A stretch of DNA of 64,000 nt, taken from positions 1-64,000 of the forward strand of contig JAKQEQ010000167.1 in NCBI GenBank assembly GCA_029556545.1, read 5' to 3'. A program made the position numbers and the translations under genes. Of the stretch, positions 1 to 7,607 are shown piece after piece. The notes under the pieces were generated by a model, which worked only from the letters and a program-made list of their open reading frames with translations, did not search any database and had not been told where the DNA came from. The DNA is from Candidatus Hydrogenedentota bacterium (GTDB lineage Bacteria > Hydrogenedentota > Hydrogenedentia > Hydrogenedentales > JAGMZX01). Numbering within the stretch: position 1 is the stretch's first letter; every line of letters starts with the position of its first letter.

Positions 1-656
1 CCTGCCGCGCCTGCTCCGGAGGTCTGGCCGTAACCAAGACTTCCCCCGCCGCCGGTTGATCCCGTACCGCCGCCGCCGCCCGAAGTTCCATTCGCGCCGC
101 CGCCGCCACCGTTGCCGTGACCGCCACTTGCCCCATTGGTCGTGGGTATCGGCGTACCGCCACCGCCGCCGCCACCGCCCCAGCCGCCGCCGCCGGGTCC
201 GCCACCGCTGCCGCTGCCGCCGGGCGCCGCGCCCCCGCCGCCACCACCGCCCGTGCCGCCGCCCGCGCGGCCCGCGACGCTTGCGGAGACGTCAAACGAC
301 GCGCCAATGTACATGTCTTCGCTCGCCGTCAGCGAGAGCGGCCGTGAACCGGTTACCGTCACGGCGCGGCCCGCCGGAATGACGACGCGGCGGAAGTCAA
401 ACACCGCCACCCCATTCTCGACGCGACCGTTGTAGGCCGTGCCCTCGCTGATGCTCAGCGTCGGCGCGGCCCCGCCCGTATTGACGGTCAGGCTGCCGCC
501 GCCGCTGAGAAGGAGATTGCCGAGCGAACCGTCGCTCTCGTAGAGGTCGGCGCGAACGGCCGCCCCCGAGATGAGCGCGAGGCACGCGATGAGGCAGCAT
601 GTCGCTACGCGATGCACGCCGCCCCTGTGGATTGGATTGGATGATTGCCCTGACAT
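1..656 (-). CDS. glycine-rich exported protein, truncated by window edge
   Basis: Only the N-terminal 218 residues are visible; the gene runs off the left edge. The ATG at 656 follows GAGGAGGAA at a 6-nt spacing, which fixes the start. Residues 1-36 look like a signal peptide (basic N-region, hydrophobic VATCCLIACLALISGAA, then a VRA-D type cleavage site). Residues 40-115 are beta-rich and resemble the start of a filamentous or beta-helix surface protein (LYESDGSLGNLLLSGGGS, then SLTASEDMYIGASFDVSAS). From about residue 120 it becomes almost pure Gly with Ser/Ala/Thr, like PGRS-type surface proteins. The same DNA read on the other strand gives a spurious polyproline frame. Role unknown; an exported surface or matrix protein is the safest description. 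Confidence 0.8.
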   Translation of the reverse strand, partial: MSGQSSNPIHRGGVHRVATCCLIACLALISGAAVRADLYESDGSLGNLLLSGGGSLTVNTGGAAPTLSISEGTAYNGRVENGVAVFDFRRVVIPAGRAVTVTGSRPLSLTASEDMYIGASFDVSASVAGRAGGGTGGGGGGGAAPGGSGSGGGPGGGGWGGGGGGGGTPIPTTNGASGGHGNGGGGGANGTSGGGGGTGSTGGGGSLGYGQTSGAGAA

Positions 657-851
657 AAGAGATTCCTCCTCTTGCTTCCCACAACACCTTCATTTCGGTG
701 CATGAAGAAGTCACATGCGCCGCCCGAGCAGTTGGGCATCAGCCAAGTACGTGCAGCCCTCTTGCCGGAACCGCGCGGCATCTTCACGCACGCTCTACCA
801 CGACATCTTCCGCAGCTCCCGCCCGCCGCAGTGTTCCGCAGAATTCGATGT

Positions 852-881
852 ATATTAGGCCAACGTAGGCGGTCTTGTCAA
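852..881 (-). promoter_or_regulatory. sigma70-type promoter for the glycine-rich gene
   Basis: On the minus strand TTGACA (876-881) is followed after 18 nt by TAATAT (852-857). Transcription would start near 845 and give a leader of about 190 nt before the ATG at 656. That is long enough for a regulatory element, but I recognise no known riboswitch in it. Confidence 0.5.
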
Positions 882-1063
882 GCCCCTGGAAAGACATTTC
901 GCGGACTGTATATTCTCGGAATCATCATTCATACCGTCTTGGTTCTCGATATTGTAATACATAATGGATATCAGGCACGAGAATTGCTTACAGACGCCAG
1001 ACAGCACGCTTAGTCGAGATTTCCCGGGTCTCGGGCTGTTTCTTCGAGGGACGGGGCCGCGTG

Positions 1064-1118
1064 GTGGCATGGGCATCTTGCCCATGGTCATCAGTCACGG
1101 GCGCGATGCCCGTGCCAC
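1064..1118. repeat. paired inverted GTGGCAYGGGCATC repeat
   Basis: GTGGCATGGGCATCTTGCCC at 1064-1083 forms a hairpin (GGGCA/TGCCC). It is followed by an oppositely oriented sister copy at 1096-1118 that reads GTGGCACGGGCATCGCGCC on the minus strand. Two head-to-head palindromic units resemble REP/BIME elements. Related single copies occur at 51164-51177 (inside a gene) and 59931-59948. Confidence 0.7.
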
Positions 1119-1123
1119 GGTGT

Positions 1124-2056
1124 TCAGACCCGCATCGCCCCCACGAGTTCGGAGATTTGGGCCACCCCGTGGCGACGGCAGTAGTCTTCAAGCCCTCGAA
1201 TGACGCTCAGCGCCGTGTCCGGTTGCCGGAAGGACATGGAACCTACGGCCACAGCCGTGGCGCCGGCGAGGATAAACTGGAGGGCGTCGGCGGCGTTGGT
1301 GATGCCACCCATGCCGATGATCGGGATGCGCAGCACCTTCGCGGCGTCCCAGACGAGTTTGACCGCCACGGGGCGAATCGCCGGGCCGCTGAGCCCGCCG
1401 ACGATGTTCGCGAGGATGGGCCGCCGCGTCTCAGGGTTGATACCCATCCCGAGGAGGGTGTTGATGAGCGACACGGCGTCGGCCCCGGCTTCTTGCGCGG
1501 CGAGGCACGGCTCGGCGATGTCGGTCACGTTCGGCGACAGCTTGATGAACAGCGGCAGGCCCGTGGCCTCGCGCAGCGCGCGCGTATATTCAGCGACGCG
1601 GTTCGGGTCCTGGGCGACGAGCGCGCAGCCGCGCGCGGTCCTGGCGTCGTGGACGTTCGGGCACGACAGATTCGCTTCGATGGCGTCTGCGCCCGCTTCG
1701 GCTTCGATGCGCCGGGCGAGTTCGACGTACTCGTCGGGCGAATGGCCGTAGATGTTCGCGATGATCGTGCAGCGCTTCTCCCGGAGGTAGGGCAGCTTGT
1801 CCCGGAGATAGACGTCGATGCCGACATTTTGGAGTCCGATGGCGTTGAGCATGCCGGCGGGCGTCTCGACCAGGCGCGGGGTCTTGTTTCCCGCGCGCGG
1901 CTTGAGCGTGAGGCTCTTCGTGGTAACGGCTCCGAGTTGGGCGATGTCGAAATAGGCGTCGTACTCCTGGCCATAGGCGAACGTGCCGGACCCGACCGTG
2001 ACGGGATTCTTCATCCGCAGGCCGCCTAAGGTGATTTCGAGATTGACGGTGATCAT
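1124..2056 (-). CDS. pyrD: dihydroorotate dehydrogenase B, catalytic subunit
   Basis: This class 1B enzyme oxidises dihydroorotate to orotate in pyrimidine synthesis and passes electrons through PyrK to NAD+. The sequence shows the family opening (MITVNLEITLGGLRMKNPV, then GSGTFAYG), IGLQN, the catalytic-cysteine motif NLSCPNV, the IKLSPNV lysine, and the C-terminal FMN-phosphate motif GMGGITNAADALQFILAGA. I chose the ATG at 2056 because the family begins there; an in-frame GTG at 2089 would add only sequence derived from a spacer repeat. It is the last gene of radA-disA-pyrK-pyrD. The 5' end is partly duplicated upstream (see 2057-2173). Length of 310 residues is normal. Confidence 0.93.
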   Translation of the reverse strand: MITVNLEITLGGLRMKNPVTVGSGTFAYGQEYDAYFDIAQLGAVTTKSLTLKPRAGNKTPRLVETPAGMLNAIGLQNVGIDVYLRDKLPYLREKRCTIIANIYGHSPDEYVELARRIEAEAGADAIEANLSCPNVHDARTARGCALVAQDPNRVAEYTRALREATGLPLFIKLSPNVTDIAEPCLAAQEAGADAVSLINTLLGMGINPETRRPILANIVGGLSGPAIRPVAVKLVWDAAKVLRIPIIGMGGITNAADALQFILAGATAVAVGSMSFRQPDTALSVIRGLEDYCRRHGVAQISELVGAMRV

Positions 2057-2173
2057 GTCAGGACCCAGGAACTCGTGGATTGAGGACACGGCCAGACACG
2101 GACAAACACGGACGGGGCGTCCCGGCCGCTGAAGTCGATTCCGACATTGACCGTGCTCATTTCAGGACTCCGC
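2057..2173 (-). repeat. partial duplication of the pyrD 5' end split by a period-9 repeat
   Basis: Minus-strand 2173-2124 repeats the pyrD ribosome-binding region and first 12-13 codons (GGAGTCCTGAAATGAGCAC against GGGTCCTGACATGATCACC, about 78% identity over 36 nt, hand aligned). It is followed by GTCCGTGTTTGTCCGTGTC-type repeat DNA. The upstream copy begins MSTVNVGIDFSGRD and soon reaches a stop. The layout suggests that a spacer repeat inserted near the pyrD start, with duplication of the flank, and that translation now begins at the inner ATG. Confidence 0.6.
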
Positions 2174-2217
2174 GATCCGCATTCCGCGTTCTGCATTCCG
2201 CATTCCGCATTCCGCAA
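2174..2217. repeat. degenerate 7-bp tandem repeat (ATTCCGC)n
   Basis: About six units of ATTCCGC with point changes lie directly behind the pyrK stop codon and fill most of the pyrK-pyrD spacer. It is one of several short-period repeat spacers in this window. Confidence 0.85.
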
Positions 2218-3009
2218 TCAATATGATTCCCATTGAATAAGGCGTGTGTCGAACACGGGGCCGTCGGTGCAGACACGCACCATGCGCTCGGCCTCGACTT
2301 CGACGTTCGCCTCGACCACGCAACCGAGGCAGACGCCGTCGCCGCAGGCCATCTCGGCTTCGAGCGAGGCGAGGCACAGCGCGCCCGCAGCCTCGCAGAC
2401 GAGGTGCGTCGCCTTCATCATCGCCATGGGGCCACAACAGTAGACGACGCTGTTTTCCTGGAGTCCGAGTTCGCGCAGGAGGTCCGAAGCGAAACCCCGG
2501 TAGCCCGCGCTGCCGTCGTCCGTGGCGAGGTGGACCTTGCAGCCCATCTGGCGAAAATCCTGTTCGCAGACAAGCTGGTCCGCGGTGCGGGCGGCGACGA
2601 TCACCTCGGGCACGGCCCCGCATTCGCGAATGAGCGCCTCGGCCAACGCCGGGAACGGCGCGACGCCGATGCCGCCCGCGACTATGACGTGGTGCTCGAA
2701 CTCGCGGCGGAGCGGAAACGGCTTGCCGAGAGGCCCCTGCACGTTCACCGTCTGGCCGACGCGCATCTTCGCGATGAGGCGTGTGCCTTCGCCCTGCACG
2801 CGATACACAATCGCGAAGCTGTCGGGGAAGATGCGCTCGAAACACATGGGCCGACGCAGGAACGGGTAGAGTCCCGCCTGCACCTCGAGCATGCAGAACT
2901 GGCCCGCCTTCGCCTCGCGGGCAATCTCGGGACCGCGGAGCACGAGCCGGAAATGCTCGGGCGCAATCTCCTGGTGCATGACGATTTCGCAGTCGATGAG
3001 GTGGGGCAT
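2218..3009 (-). CDS. pyrK: dihydroorotate dehydrogenase B, electron transfer subunit
   Basis: FAD/[2Fe-2S] partner of PyrD that hands electrons to NAD+. The sequence has the ferredoxin-reductase-type FAD motif (LRRPM around residue 52), a glycine-rich NAD-binding segment (VAGGIGVAPFPALAEAL), CGPMAMM, and the C-terminal cluster ligands CGDGVCLGC with a further Cys in RVCTDG. The length of 263 residues is typical. The ATG at 3009 lies one base beyond the disA stop codon (TAGTATG), so translational coupling is likely. Confidence 0.93.
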   Translation of the reverse strand: MPHLIDCEIVMHQEIAPEHFRLVLRGPEIAREAKAGQFCMLEVQAGLYPFLRRPMCFERIFPDSFAIVYRVQGEGTRLIAKMRVGQTVNVQGPLGKPFPLRREFEHHVIVAGGIGVAPFPALAEALIRECGAVPEVIVAARTADQLVCEQDFRQMGCKVHLATDDGSAGYRGFASDLLRELGLQENSVVYCCGPMAMMKATHLVCEAAGALCLASLEAEMACGDGVCLGCVVEANVEVEAERMVRVCTDGPVFDTRLIQWESY

Positions 3010-3010
3010 A

Positions 3011-4093
3011 CTACCGGCGGTCTTCCCATACGAGTTGGTTATGCAGCATGTTCAGGCTGGCTCGGACGCGTTCGGCGAGCACCTCCCCCACGCCGTCCAC
3101 GGCGACGAGTTCGTCCTTCGGCGCGCGGATCAACTGCTGGAGGGAGCCGAACCGCTGCACGAGGTTCTCGATGATCTGCGGCGAGAGGCGATGCGTGCCC
3201 GTGAGCACGCGATAGCCGCGCGGCGTGAGGTACGTGTCCACGCTGCGCAGGTTCGGGCCGTAGCCGAGAGCCTGGCTTATCGCGCCCAGGTTGAAGATGT
3301 CCTGCTCGGAGATCTCACTGACGCGCGCGCGCACCGCGTCGAAGTTTACGTCGGCCTTTTCGCGATAATAGTCGCGAATCACCAAGACCGCTTCCTCGAC
3401 CGGCTGAAGCAACTCCTGGACCTGCAACTCGACCAGTCGCCCCTCGGCCCCGAGTTCAAGGATATACGGTTCGATCTCGGCGGCCATGCGCGAGACCATT
3501 TCCATGCGCTGAATGGCGCGGCATACGTCGAAGATGGTGACGATGTCCTGGAACTCGCGGACCGTGAGTTCCTGAAGCTCCTGTTTCAGGACGTTCGTAT
3601 ACTTTTCGAGGGTCTGTATTGCCTGCTGCGCCTTGTTCAGCAAGGTGGGGATCGTGCCCATGACGTGGCGGATGTCGTGGACGTAGAGGGTGACGCTCGA
3701 GCGGCGCTGCGACACGGCGATCACGACGCACTTCGCCTGGCGCGCGAGGCGTTCGGCGGCGCGGTGGCGCGTTCCGGTCTCCTCGGAGGTTATGGTGGCA
3801 TCGGGCTTGAGCACGCGGTTCGCGTACAACACGCGGCTGCCGTCTTCGTTCAGCAGGATCGCGCCGTCCATCTTCGAGAGTTCGTAGAGCAACTGCGGCG
3901 TCATCTTCGCGTCCAGCTTCACGCCTGCCTCGGAGAGTTCGGTCAGTTTCTTGAGCGAGCCGAAACAGAGGAGCGCGCCGGTGCCCGCCTGCATGATGGC
4001 CGAGATGCCCTCCCGGATTTTCGTGCCCGGCGAAATCATGAGCAGCGCCTTGTGGTAGGCGTCCAGACTGGTCTTTTTCGGCTTGCGCGCCAC
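3011..4093 (-). CDS. disA: DNA integrity scanning diadenylate cyclase DisA
   Basis: Makes cyclic di-AMP from two ATP and scans DNA for branched structures. The N-terminal DAC domain carries KMDGAILL (catalytic Asp-Gly-Ala) and TGTRHRAAER (the RHR ATP-binding motif). A helical linker follows, and the C-terminus has helix-hairpin-helix DNA-binding motifs (LVAVDGVGEVLAERVR). I chose the GTG at 4093 (product begins ARKPKKTSLDAYHKALLMISPG), preceded by GGAG at 7 nt inside the radA end; this gives 360 residues, the usual length. The longer ATG frame would overlap radA without support. The radA-disA linkage is common in bacteria and fits a DNA-damage checkpoint role. Confidence 0.93.
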   Translation of the reverse strand: MARKPKKTSLDAYHKALLMISPGTKIREGISAIMQAGTGALLCFGSLKKLTELSEAGVKLDAKMTPQLLYELSKMDGAILLNEDGSRVLYANRVLKPDATITSEETGTRHRAAERLARQAKCVVIAVSQRRSSVTLYVHDIRHVMGTIPTLLNKAQQAIQTLEKYTNVLKQELQELTVREFQDIVTIFDVCRAIQRMEMVSRMAAEIEPYILELGAEGRLVELQVQELLQPVEEAVLVIRDYYREKADVNFDAVRARVSEISEQDIFNLGAISQALGYGPNLRSVDTYLTPRGYRVLTGTHRLSPQIIENLVQRFGSLQQLIRAPKDELVAVDGVGEVLAERVRASLNMLHNQLVWEDRR

Positions 4094-4094
4094 G

Positions 4095-5456
4095 TCAACT
4101 CTCCAGGGCCGCGTCAATGACCTCGGTGACATTCGCGACGGGCAGGGCCGCGGCGGGGCCCGAGGCCAGGTCCGCCATGCAGTTTCGCGGTACTATACAC
4201 CGTTTGAACCCGAACTTGCCCGCTTCCGCCAGCCGCCGGCGGGCCATATCGACGGCGCGCACCTCGCCCGCGAGGCCGATCTCGCCGAAAGCGGCGAGGT
4301 CCCCCGCCACAGGTACCCCGCGAAAACTCGACACCAGCGCGAGCGCGATGGCCGCGTCGGCGGCGGGTTCGTCCAAGCGCACACCGCCCGCGACGTTGAC
4401 GAAGACGTCGCGATCGGCGAAGTGGAGCCCGGCCCTTTTTTCGAGCACCGCGAGAATGAGCGAGAGCCGGTTCGGGTTGATGCCCATCACCGCGCGGCGC
4501 GGCGACCCGGCGTGGTAGTCGCCCACGAGCGCCTGGACCTCGACGAGAAGCGGGCGCGTGCCCTCGATGCTGGGCAGGACGACCGAGCCGCTGACGTTCT
4601 CGGGGCGCTCGTTGAGGAACCACGCGCTCGGGTTCGGGACTTCGTGGAGGCCCGTCTCGCGCATCTCGAAAACGCCGATCTCGTTGGTCGAGCCGAAACG
4701 GTTTTTCACCGCGCGCAGGATGCGCAGGGCCTGCTTGCCCTCGCCCTCGAAGTAGAGGACCGTGTCGACGAGGTGTTCGAGGAGGCGGGGACCCGCAATG
4801 AGCCCCTCCTTCGTCACGTGCCCGACGAGGAAGACCGGGACGCCCGTGCTCTTCGCGAGGCGCATGAACTCGTTCGCGCACTCGCGCACCTGGCCGACGC
4901 TCCCCGGAATCGCGGCCAGTTGCGGCGAATACACGGACTGGATCGAGTCGATGACGCAGAACGCGAACGCCTGCGACTCGACGTGGCGCAGGACCGCGCC
5001 GACGCTGTTTTCGGTAAGGAGGAAGAGCCGATCGTCGAGCGTATCGAGCCGGCGCGCGCGCAGCCGCGTCTGCTCGAAGGATTCCTCCGCCGAAACGTAA
5101 AGCACGGGGCCGACGGTCCGCGCGAGGTGGTGGGACAGTTGCAGCATGAGCGTGGACTTGCCGATGCCCGGGTCGCCGCCGACAAGCCCCAGCGAGCCCG
5201 GAACGATGCCGCCGCCCAGGACGCGATCACACTCGCCGATGCCCGTCAAGAGGCGCGGCGGCGGCTCGGCAAGCCCTTCGGTAATGGGCACGGGGGCGGC
5301 CTCGTCCGCAAGCGCGCCGCGCACGTGCGGGCCCTCCTCGAGGACCGGCTCCTCGACGAGCGTGTTCCAGCCCTCGCATTCAGGGCATCTGCCGAGCCAA
5401 CGGGGCGCGACCGCGCCGCATTCCTGGCAGACAAAGGTTGTTTTCGGTTTCCCCAT
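4095..5456 (-). CDS. radA: DNA repair protein RadA
   Basis: Ring ATPase of recombinational repair that drives branch migration with RecA. It opens with the zinc finger CQECG...CPEC, then has Walker A GDPGIGKST, the RadA signature KNRFGSTNEIGVFEM, and a Lon-protease-like C-terminal domain. The ATG at 5456 follows AGAGGA and gives 453 residues beginning MGKPKTTFVCQECG as in the family. The reading frame stays open upstream to 5684, but that part encodes repeat-derived sequence (DYDYDYEHAHEYKYKYEH) and is not protein. The stop overlaps the disA start region. First gene of the operon. Confidence 0.94.
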   Translation of the reverse strand: MGKPKTTFVCQECGAVAPRWLGRCPECEGWNTLVEEPVLEEGPHVRGALADEAAPVPITEGLAEPPPRLLTGIGECDRVLGGGIVPGSLGLVGGDPGIGKSTLMLQLSHHLARTVGPVLYVSAEESFEQTRLRARRLDTLDDRLFLLTENSVGAVLRHVESQAFAFCVIDSIQSVYSPQLAAIPGSVGQVRECANEFMRLAKSTGVPVFLVGHVTKEGLIAGPRLLEHLVDTVLYFEGEGKQALRILRAVKNRFGSTNEIGVFEMRETGLHEVPNPSAWFLNERPENVSGSVVLPSIEGTRPLLVEVQALVGDYHAGSPRRAVMGINPNRLSLILAVLEKRAGLHFADRDVFVNVAGGVRLDEPAADAAIALALVSSFRGVPVAGDLAAFGEIGLAGEVRAVDMARRRLAEAGKFGFKRCIVPRNCMADLASGPAAALPVANVTEVIDAALES

Positions 5457-5588
5457 GACGGTCCTCTGAAACGGGCGAGCCGTGCTCCGGCGCGCTCGGT
5501 CCAACGTAGCACAAGACGGCGAAACCGCGCAAAACCGGATGAAACCGCGCGGGCGCGCATGATAAGCTTGCGCCTTTCCACGACGAAA

Positions 5589-5648
5589 GTGCTCGTACTT
5601 GTATTTGTACTCGTGCGCGTGCTCGTAATCGTAATCGTAATCGACTTC
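5589..5648. repeat. degenerate 6-bp tandem repeat (CTCGTA)n
   Basis: About ten units of CTCGTA/CTTGTA/ATCGTA lie in the divergent radA-lysA spacer. The length is a multiple of three, so both flanking frames read through it as false N-terminal extensions. Confidence 0.85.
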
Positions 5649-5737
5649 GACACCGGCGCGTTCCCGCCGGGATGCGATGCGCATTTTTTAAGTCCGATAG
5701 CGTAGTGACGAACCCAGGCACTGAGGGCAGGCTCGAT

Positions 5738-6991
5738 ATGGATTCGCTCGTGTTTTTTACAGAGGCGCAGGTCCGCGAGGTCCAACGCGCGTTCGGCACG
5801 CCGGTCTACGTGTATGACGAGCGCACGTTCGAGCGTCGCGCGCGCGAGATGCTCGCGTTTCCAAACGCCTACGGGCTGACCGTGCGCTACGCGATGAAGG
5901 CGTTGTCGTCGCGCGCGGTGCTCCGTCTGTTCGACGCGCTCGGGCTGCACATCGACGCATCGAGCGGCTTCGAGGCGGAGCGGGCGTTGCGCGCGGGGAT
6001 TGCGCCGGAGAAAGTCCAGATCACCGCGCAGGAACCGCCGAGAGACCTGAAAGGACTGGTGGAACAGGGCGTGCGGTTCAATGCCTGCTCGATCCATCAA
6101 CTCGACGAATACGGGAAACTCTTCCCTGGCGCGGAAGTGAGCGTGCGGATCAATCCGGGCCTCGGCTCGGGCCACAGCAACCGGACCAACGTCGGCGGAC
6201 CGTCTTCGAGCTTCGGCATCTGGCACGAGCACCTCGACTACGTCCTCGGCAGGGCGGCGAGGCACGGCCTGCGCCTCACGCGCATGCACACGCACATCGG
6301 ATCGGGCACGGACCCGGAGACGTGGCTCCACTGCGCGCGGCTGTCGCTCGCCATCGCGGCGCGCATGCCGGAGGTGACGCTGTTGAGCCTCGGCGGCGGC
6401 TTCAAGGTCGCGCGCATGCCGGACGAATGCTCCGCGGACGTGCGGGAAATCGGCGGGCGCATCGCCGCGGAATTCGAGCGCTTCGCCCGCGAGCACGGGC
6501 GGGAACTGCACCTCGAAGTCGAGCCCGGCACCTACCTCGTGGCGAACGCGGGCGCGCTCGTGTGCACCGCCATCGACGTCGTCGATACCGGGCCGGACGG
6601 ATTCCGCTTCCTGAAACTCGACGCGGGCATGACGGATATCATGCGCCCGAGCATGTACGGCGCGTGGCACCCCATCGTCGTCGTGCCGGCGAGCGACGCG
6701 CCGCGCGGCGCGGCTTCGTATATCGTCGCCGGCCACTGTTGCGAAAGCGGCGACATCCTCACGCCCGAACGGGGCAACCCCGAGGGCCTTGCCCCGCGCG
6801 AACTGCGCGAGGCCGCCATCGGCGACGCGGTGGTCATCGAGGGCGCGGGCGCTTACTGCGCGGCGCAGTGCGCGAAGAATTACAACTCCTTCCCCGAGGC
6901 ACCCGAGGTGCTCCTGACGAAAGCGGGCGAATTTCGGCTCATCCGCCGACGCCAGACCATGGAGCAGATGCTGGAGAACGAGATCGAATAG
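5738..6991 (+). CDS. lysA: diaminopimelate decarboxylase
   Basis: PLP enzyme converting meso-diaminopimelate to lysine. Visible features are the PLP lysine in VRYAMKALS (about residue 52), HTHIGSG, the phosphate-binding loop SLGGGFKV, EPGTYLVANAG, and the substrate-site CCESGD plus GAYCAAQ near the end. I chose the ATG at 5738 with GAGGG upstream; the open frame back to 5672 has no ribosome binding site and starts inside a repeat zone. Length is 417 residues. The IGSGTDPETW spacing resembles the shorter, non-fused branch of the family. It is transcribed away from radA and stands alone. An ornithine or other type IV decarboxylase is a less likely alternative. Confidence 0.88.
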   Translation: MDSLVFFTEAQVREVQRAFGTPVYVYDERTFERRAREMLAFPNAYGLTVRYAMKALSSRAVLRLFDALGLHIDASSGFEAERALRAGIAPEKVQITAQEPPRDLKGLVEQGVRFNACSIHQLDEYGKLFPGAEVSVRINPGLGSGHSNRTNVGGPSSSFGIWHEHLDYVLGRAARHGLRLTRMHTHIGSGTDPETWLHCARLSLAIAARMPEVTLLSLGGGFKVARMPDECSADVREIGGRIAAEFERFAREHGRELHLEVEPGTYLVANAGALVCTAIDVVDTGPDGFRFLKLDAGMTDIMRPSMYGAWHPIVVVPASDAPRGAASYIVAGHCCESGDILTPERGNPEGLAPRELREAAIGDAVVIEGAGAYCAAQCAKNYNSFPEAPEVLLTKAGEFRLIRRRQTMEQMLENEIE

Positions 6992-7025
6992 GGGGAGTTC
7001 CCATCTGATCGGCTGCGACGCACAG

Positions 7026-7066
7026 ACCCTCACCCCAACCCTCTCCCTCGGGGAGAAAGAGTGAGA
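7026..7066. repeat. REP-like element (CCTCTCCCTCGGGGAG)
   Basis: ACCCTCACCCCAACCCTCTCCCTCGGGGAGAAAGAG contains the CTCCC/GGGAG hairpin typical of a dispersed palindromic element seen in many bacterial genomes. A sister copy in reverse orientation is embedded in frame in the SBBP gene (50897-50937). Confidence 0.75.
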
Positions 7067-7067
7067 T

Positions 7068-7115
7068 ACCATATATAGGTGCTGCGGGGTCAAGCGTCTT
7101 GACAATATATTGGGT
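7068..7115. promoter_or_regulatory. two NrdR-box-like palindromes about 33 bp apart
   Basis: ACCATATATAGGTG (7068-7081) and GACAATATATTGGGTC (7101-7116) both resemble halves of the NrdR box (CACWATATATWGTG). Their centres lie about 33 bp apart, close to the tandem spacing usual for NrdR. No ribonucleotide reductase gene is present downstream. A better single match lies at 7194-7211. This is a pattern match only. Confidence 0.3.
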
Positions 7116-7187
7116 CTGAAATCCTTCGTCTGTGCCCTTGCTTCAATAGGTGGTGGTGAGAACAAGGCGTGGGGTCGAAAAAAAGAC

Positions 7188-7216
7188 TTGACAACCACTA
7201 TATCTTGTGGTATGGT
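7188..7216 (+). promoter_or_regulatory. sigma70 promoter of the structured RNA, with palindrome in the spacer
   Basis: TTGACA (7188-7193) is followed after exactly 17 nt by TATGGT (7211-7216). The spacer holds ACCACTATATCTTGTGGT, which matches 13 of 14 positions of the NrdR-box consensus as I recall it. A regulator bound there would sit squarely between the two promoter elements. Confidence 0.65.
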
Positions 7217-7222
7217 GATGCC

Positions 7223-7404
7223 GGTGTTTGAAACCGGGACCTCAAAATCCCCAAGGTTCAACAGCCCTGAGTGACTGAAACCACTACCGCAGCCCAAGGG
7301 TTTCAGCCCCTAGAAACCGTGACCCTCTTGCGCCAAATGAGACGGGACCGGATTTCAGACACTCCCCGCACTTGGGCGGCGGAGTTCCCCCCTCCGCCGC
7401 CCCC
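7223..7404 (+). ncRNA. structured small RNA, possibly 6S RNA
   Basis: A transcription unit of about 180 nt has its own promoter (7188-7216) and terminator hairpin (7375-7404) and no reading frame. Hand folding gives a 14-bp closing stem with one bulge (7224-7237 with 7348-7362), a short inner helix (CTCA 7241-7244 with TGAG 7338-7341), a large asymmetric bubble, and an apical helix (7275-7282 with 7299-7306). Closing stem, open bubble and apical stem are the architecture of 6S RNA, the RNA-polymerase decoy. I could not verify conserved 6S primary motifs, so another regulatory RNA, or a leader orphaned from an nrd gene, remains possible. SRP RNA and tmRNA hallmarks are absent. Confidence 0.45.
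7375..7404 (+). terminator. intrinsic terminator of the small RNA
   Basis: A perfect 10-bp stem GGCGGCGGAG/CTCCGCCGCC with a 7-nt loop is followed by CCCTCCTTG. The stem is very stable, but the U-tract is poor. Confidence 0.6.
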
Positions 7405-7529
7405 TCCTTGTATACGCGACCGCGCAACCCCTTGATATCGCGCCCCTTGCGCGCCACCGGGAGAGAAATTGCGGTCTACAGTTTGAAACGCGCGCCTTGC
7501 TTATGGCATCATAACGGCTCAATTCCCGG

Positions 7530-7605
7530 TCCGCGATAGCTCAGTAGGTAGAGCGGGTGGCTGTTAACCACTAGGTCGCAGGTTCGAGTCCTGCTCGCGG
7601 AGCCA
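7530..7605 (+). tRNA. tRNA-Asn (GTT)
   Basis: A complete cloverleaf is visible: acceptor TCCGCGA/TCGCGGA, D-arm GCTC-AGTAGGTA-GAGC, anticodon loop CTGTTAA (anticodon GTT), T-arm GCAGG-TTCGAGT-CCTGC, discriminator G and encoded CCA. The last part of this gene is the left attachment site of the island that follows. Confidence 0.97.
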
Positions 7606-7607
7606 GA
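7583..7607 (+). repeat. attL-like direct repeat (3' end of tRNA-Asn)
   Basis: Begins TTCGAGTCCTGCTCGC and ends GGAGCCAGA. It is identical to 13008-13032 over 25 bp and retains the functional tRNA end. Confidence 0.75.

Larger units (their letters stand above)
657..1123. other. 467-bp spacer between the glycine-rich gene and pyrD
   Basis: This stretch holds no convincing gene. Towards the left gene it carries a promoter match (852-881) with a leader of roughly 190 nt. Nearer pyrD lies a pair of GC-rich hairpins (1064-1118). The centre (about 900-1010) is clearly more AT-rich than its surroundings. Short reading frames here lack ribosome binding sites and family features. Confidence 0.6.

Noticed and set aside
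136..435. Polyproline reading frame on the plus strand
   Set aside because: It is the antisense of the glycine-rich exported gene, which has a ribosome binding site, a signal peptide and an open frame to the window edge.
4094..4132. Upstream start for disA at 4132
   Set aside because: It would overlap radA by 38 nt and add residues not found in the family; the GTG at 4093 has a ribosome binding site and gives the usual N-terminus.
4083..5705. Long plus-strand frame opposite radA
   Set aside because: Antisense shadow rich in Arg/Glu/Ala; radA on the minus strand has all family motifs.
5246..7297. A 683-codon open frame on the minus strand opposite lysA
   Set aside because: It is an antisense shadow of the high-GC lysA gene and crosses the radA start region and repeat DNA; its translation is low-complexity and matches no family.
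7223..7404. SRP (4.5S) RNA, tmRNA or cobalamin riboswitch
   Set aside because: The GGTCAGG/GAAGGCAGCAG core of SRP RNA, the tRNA-like ends of tmRNA and the conserved cobalamin-box sequences are not visible; a 6S-like fold fits better.
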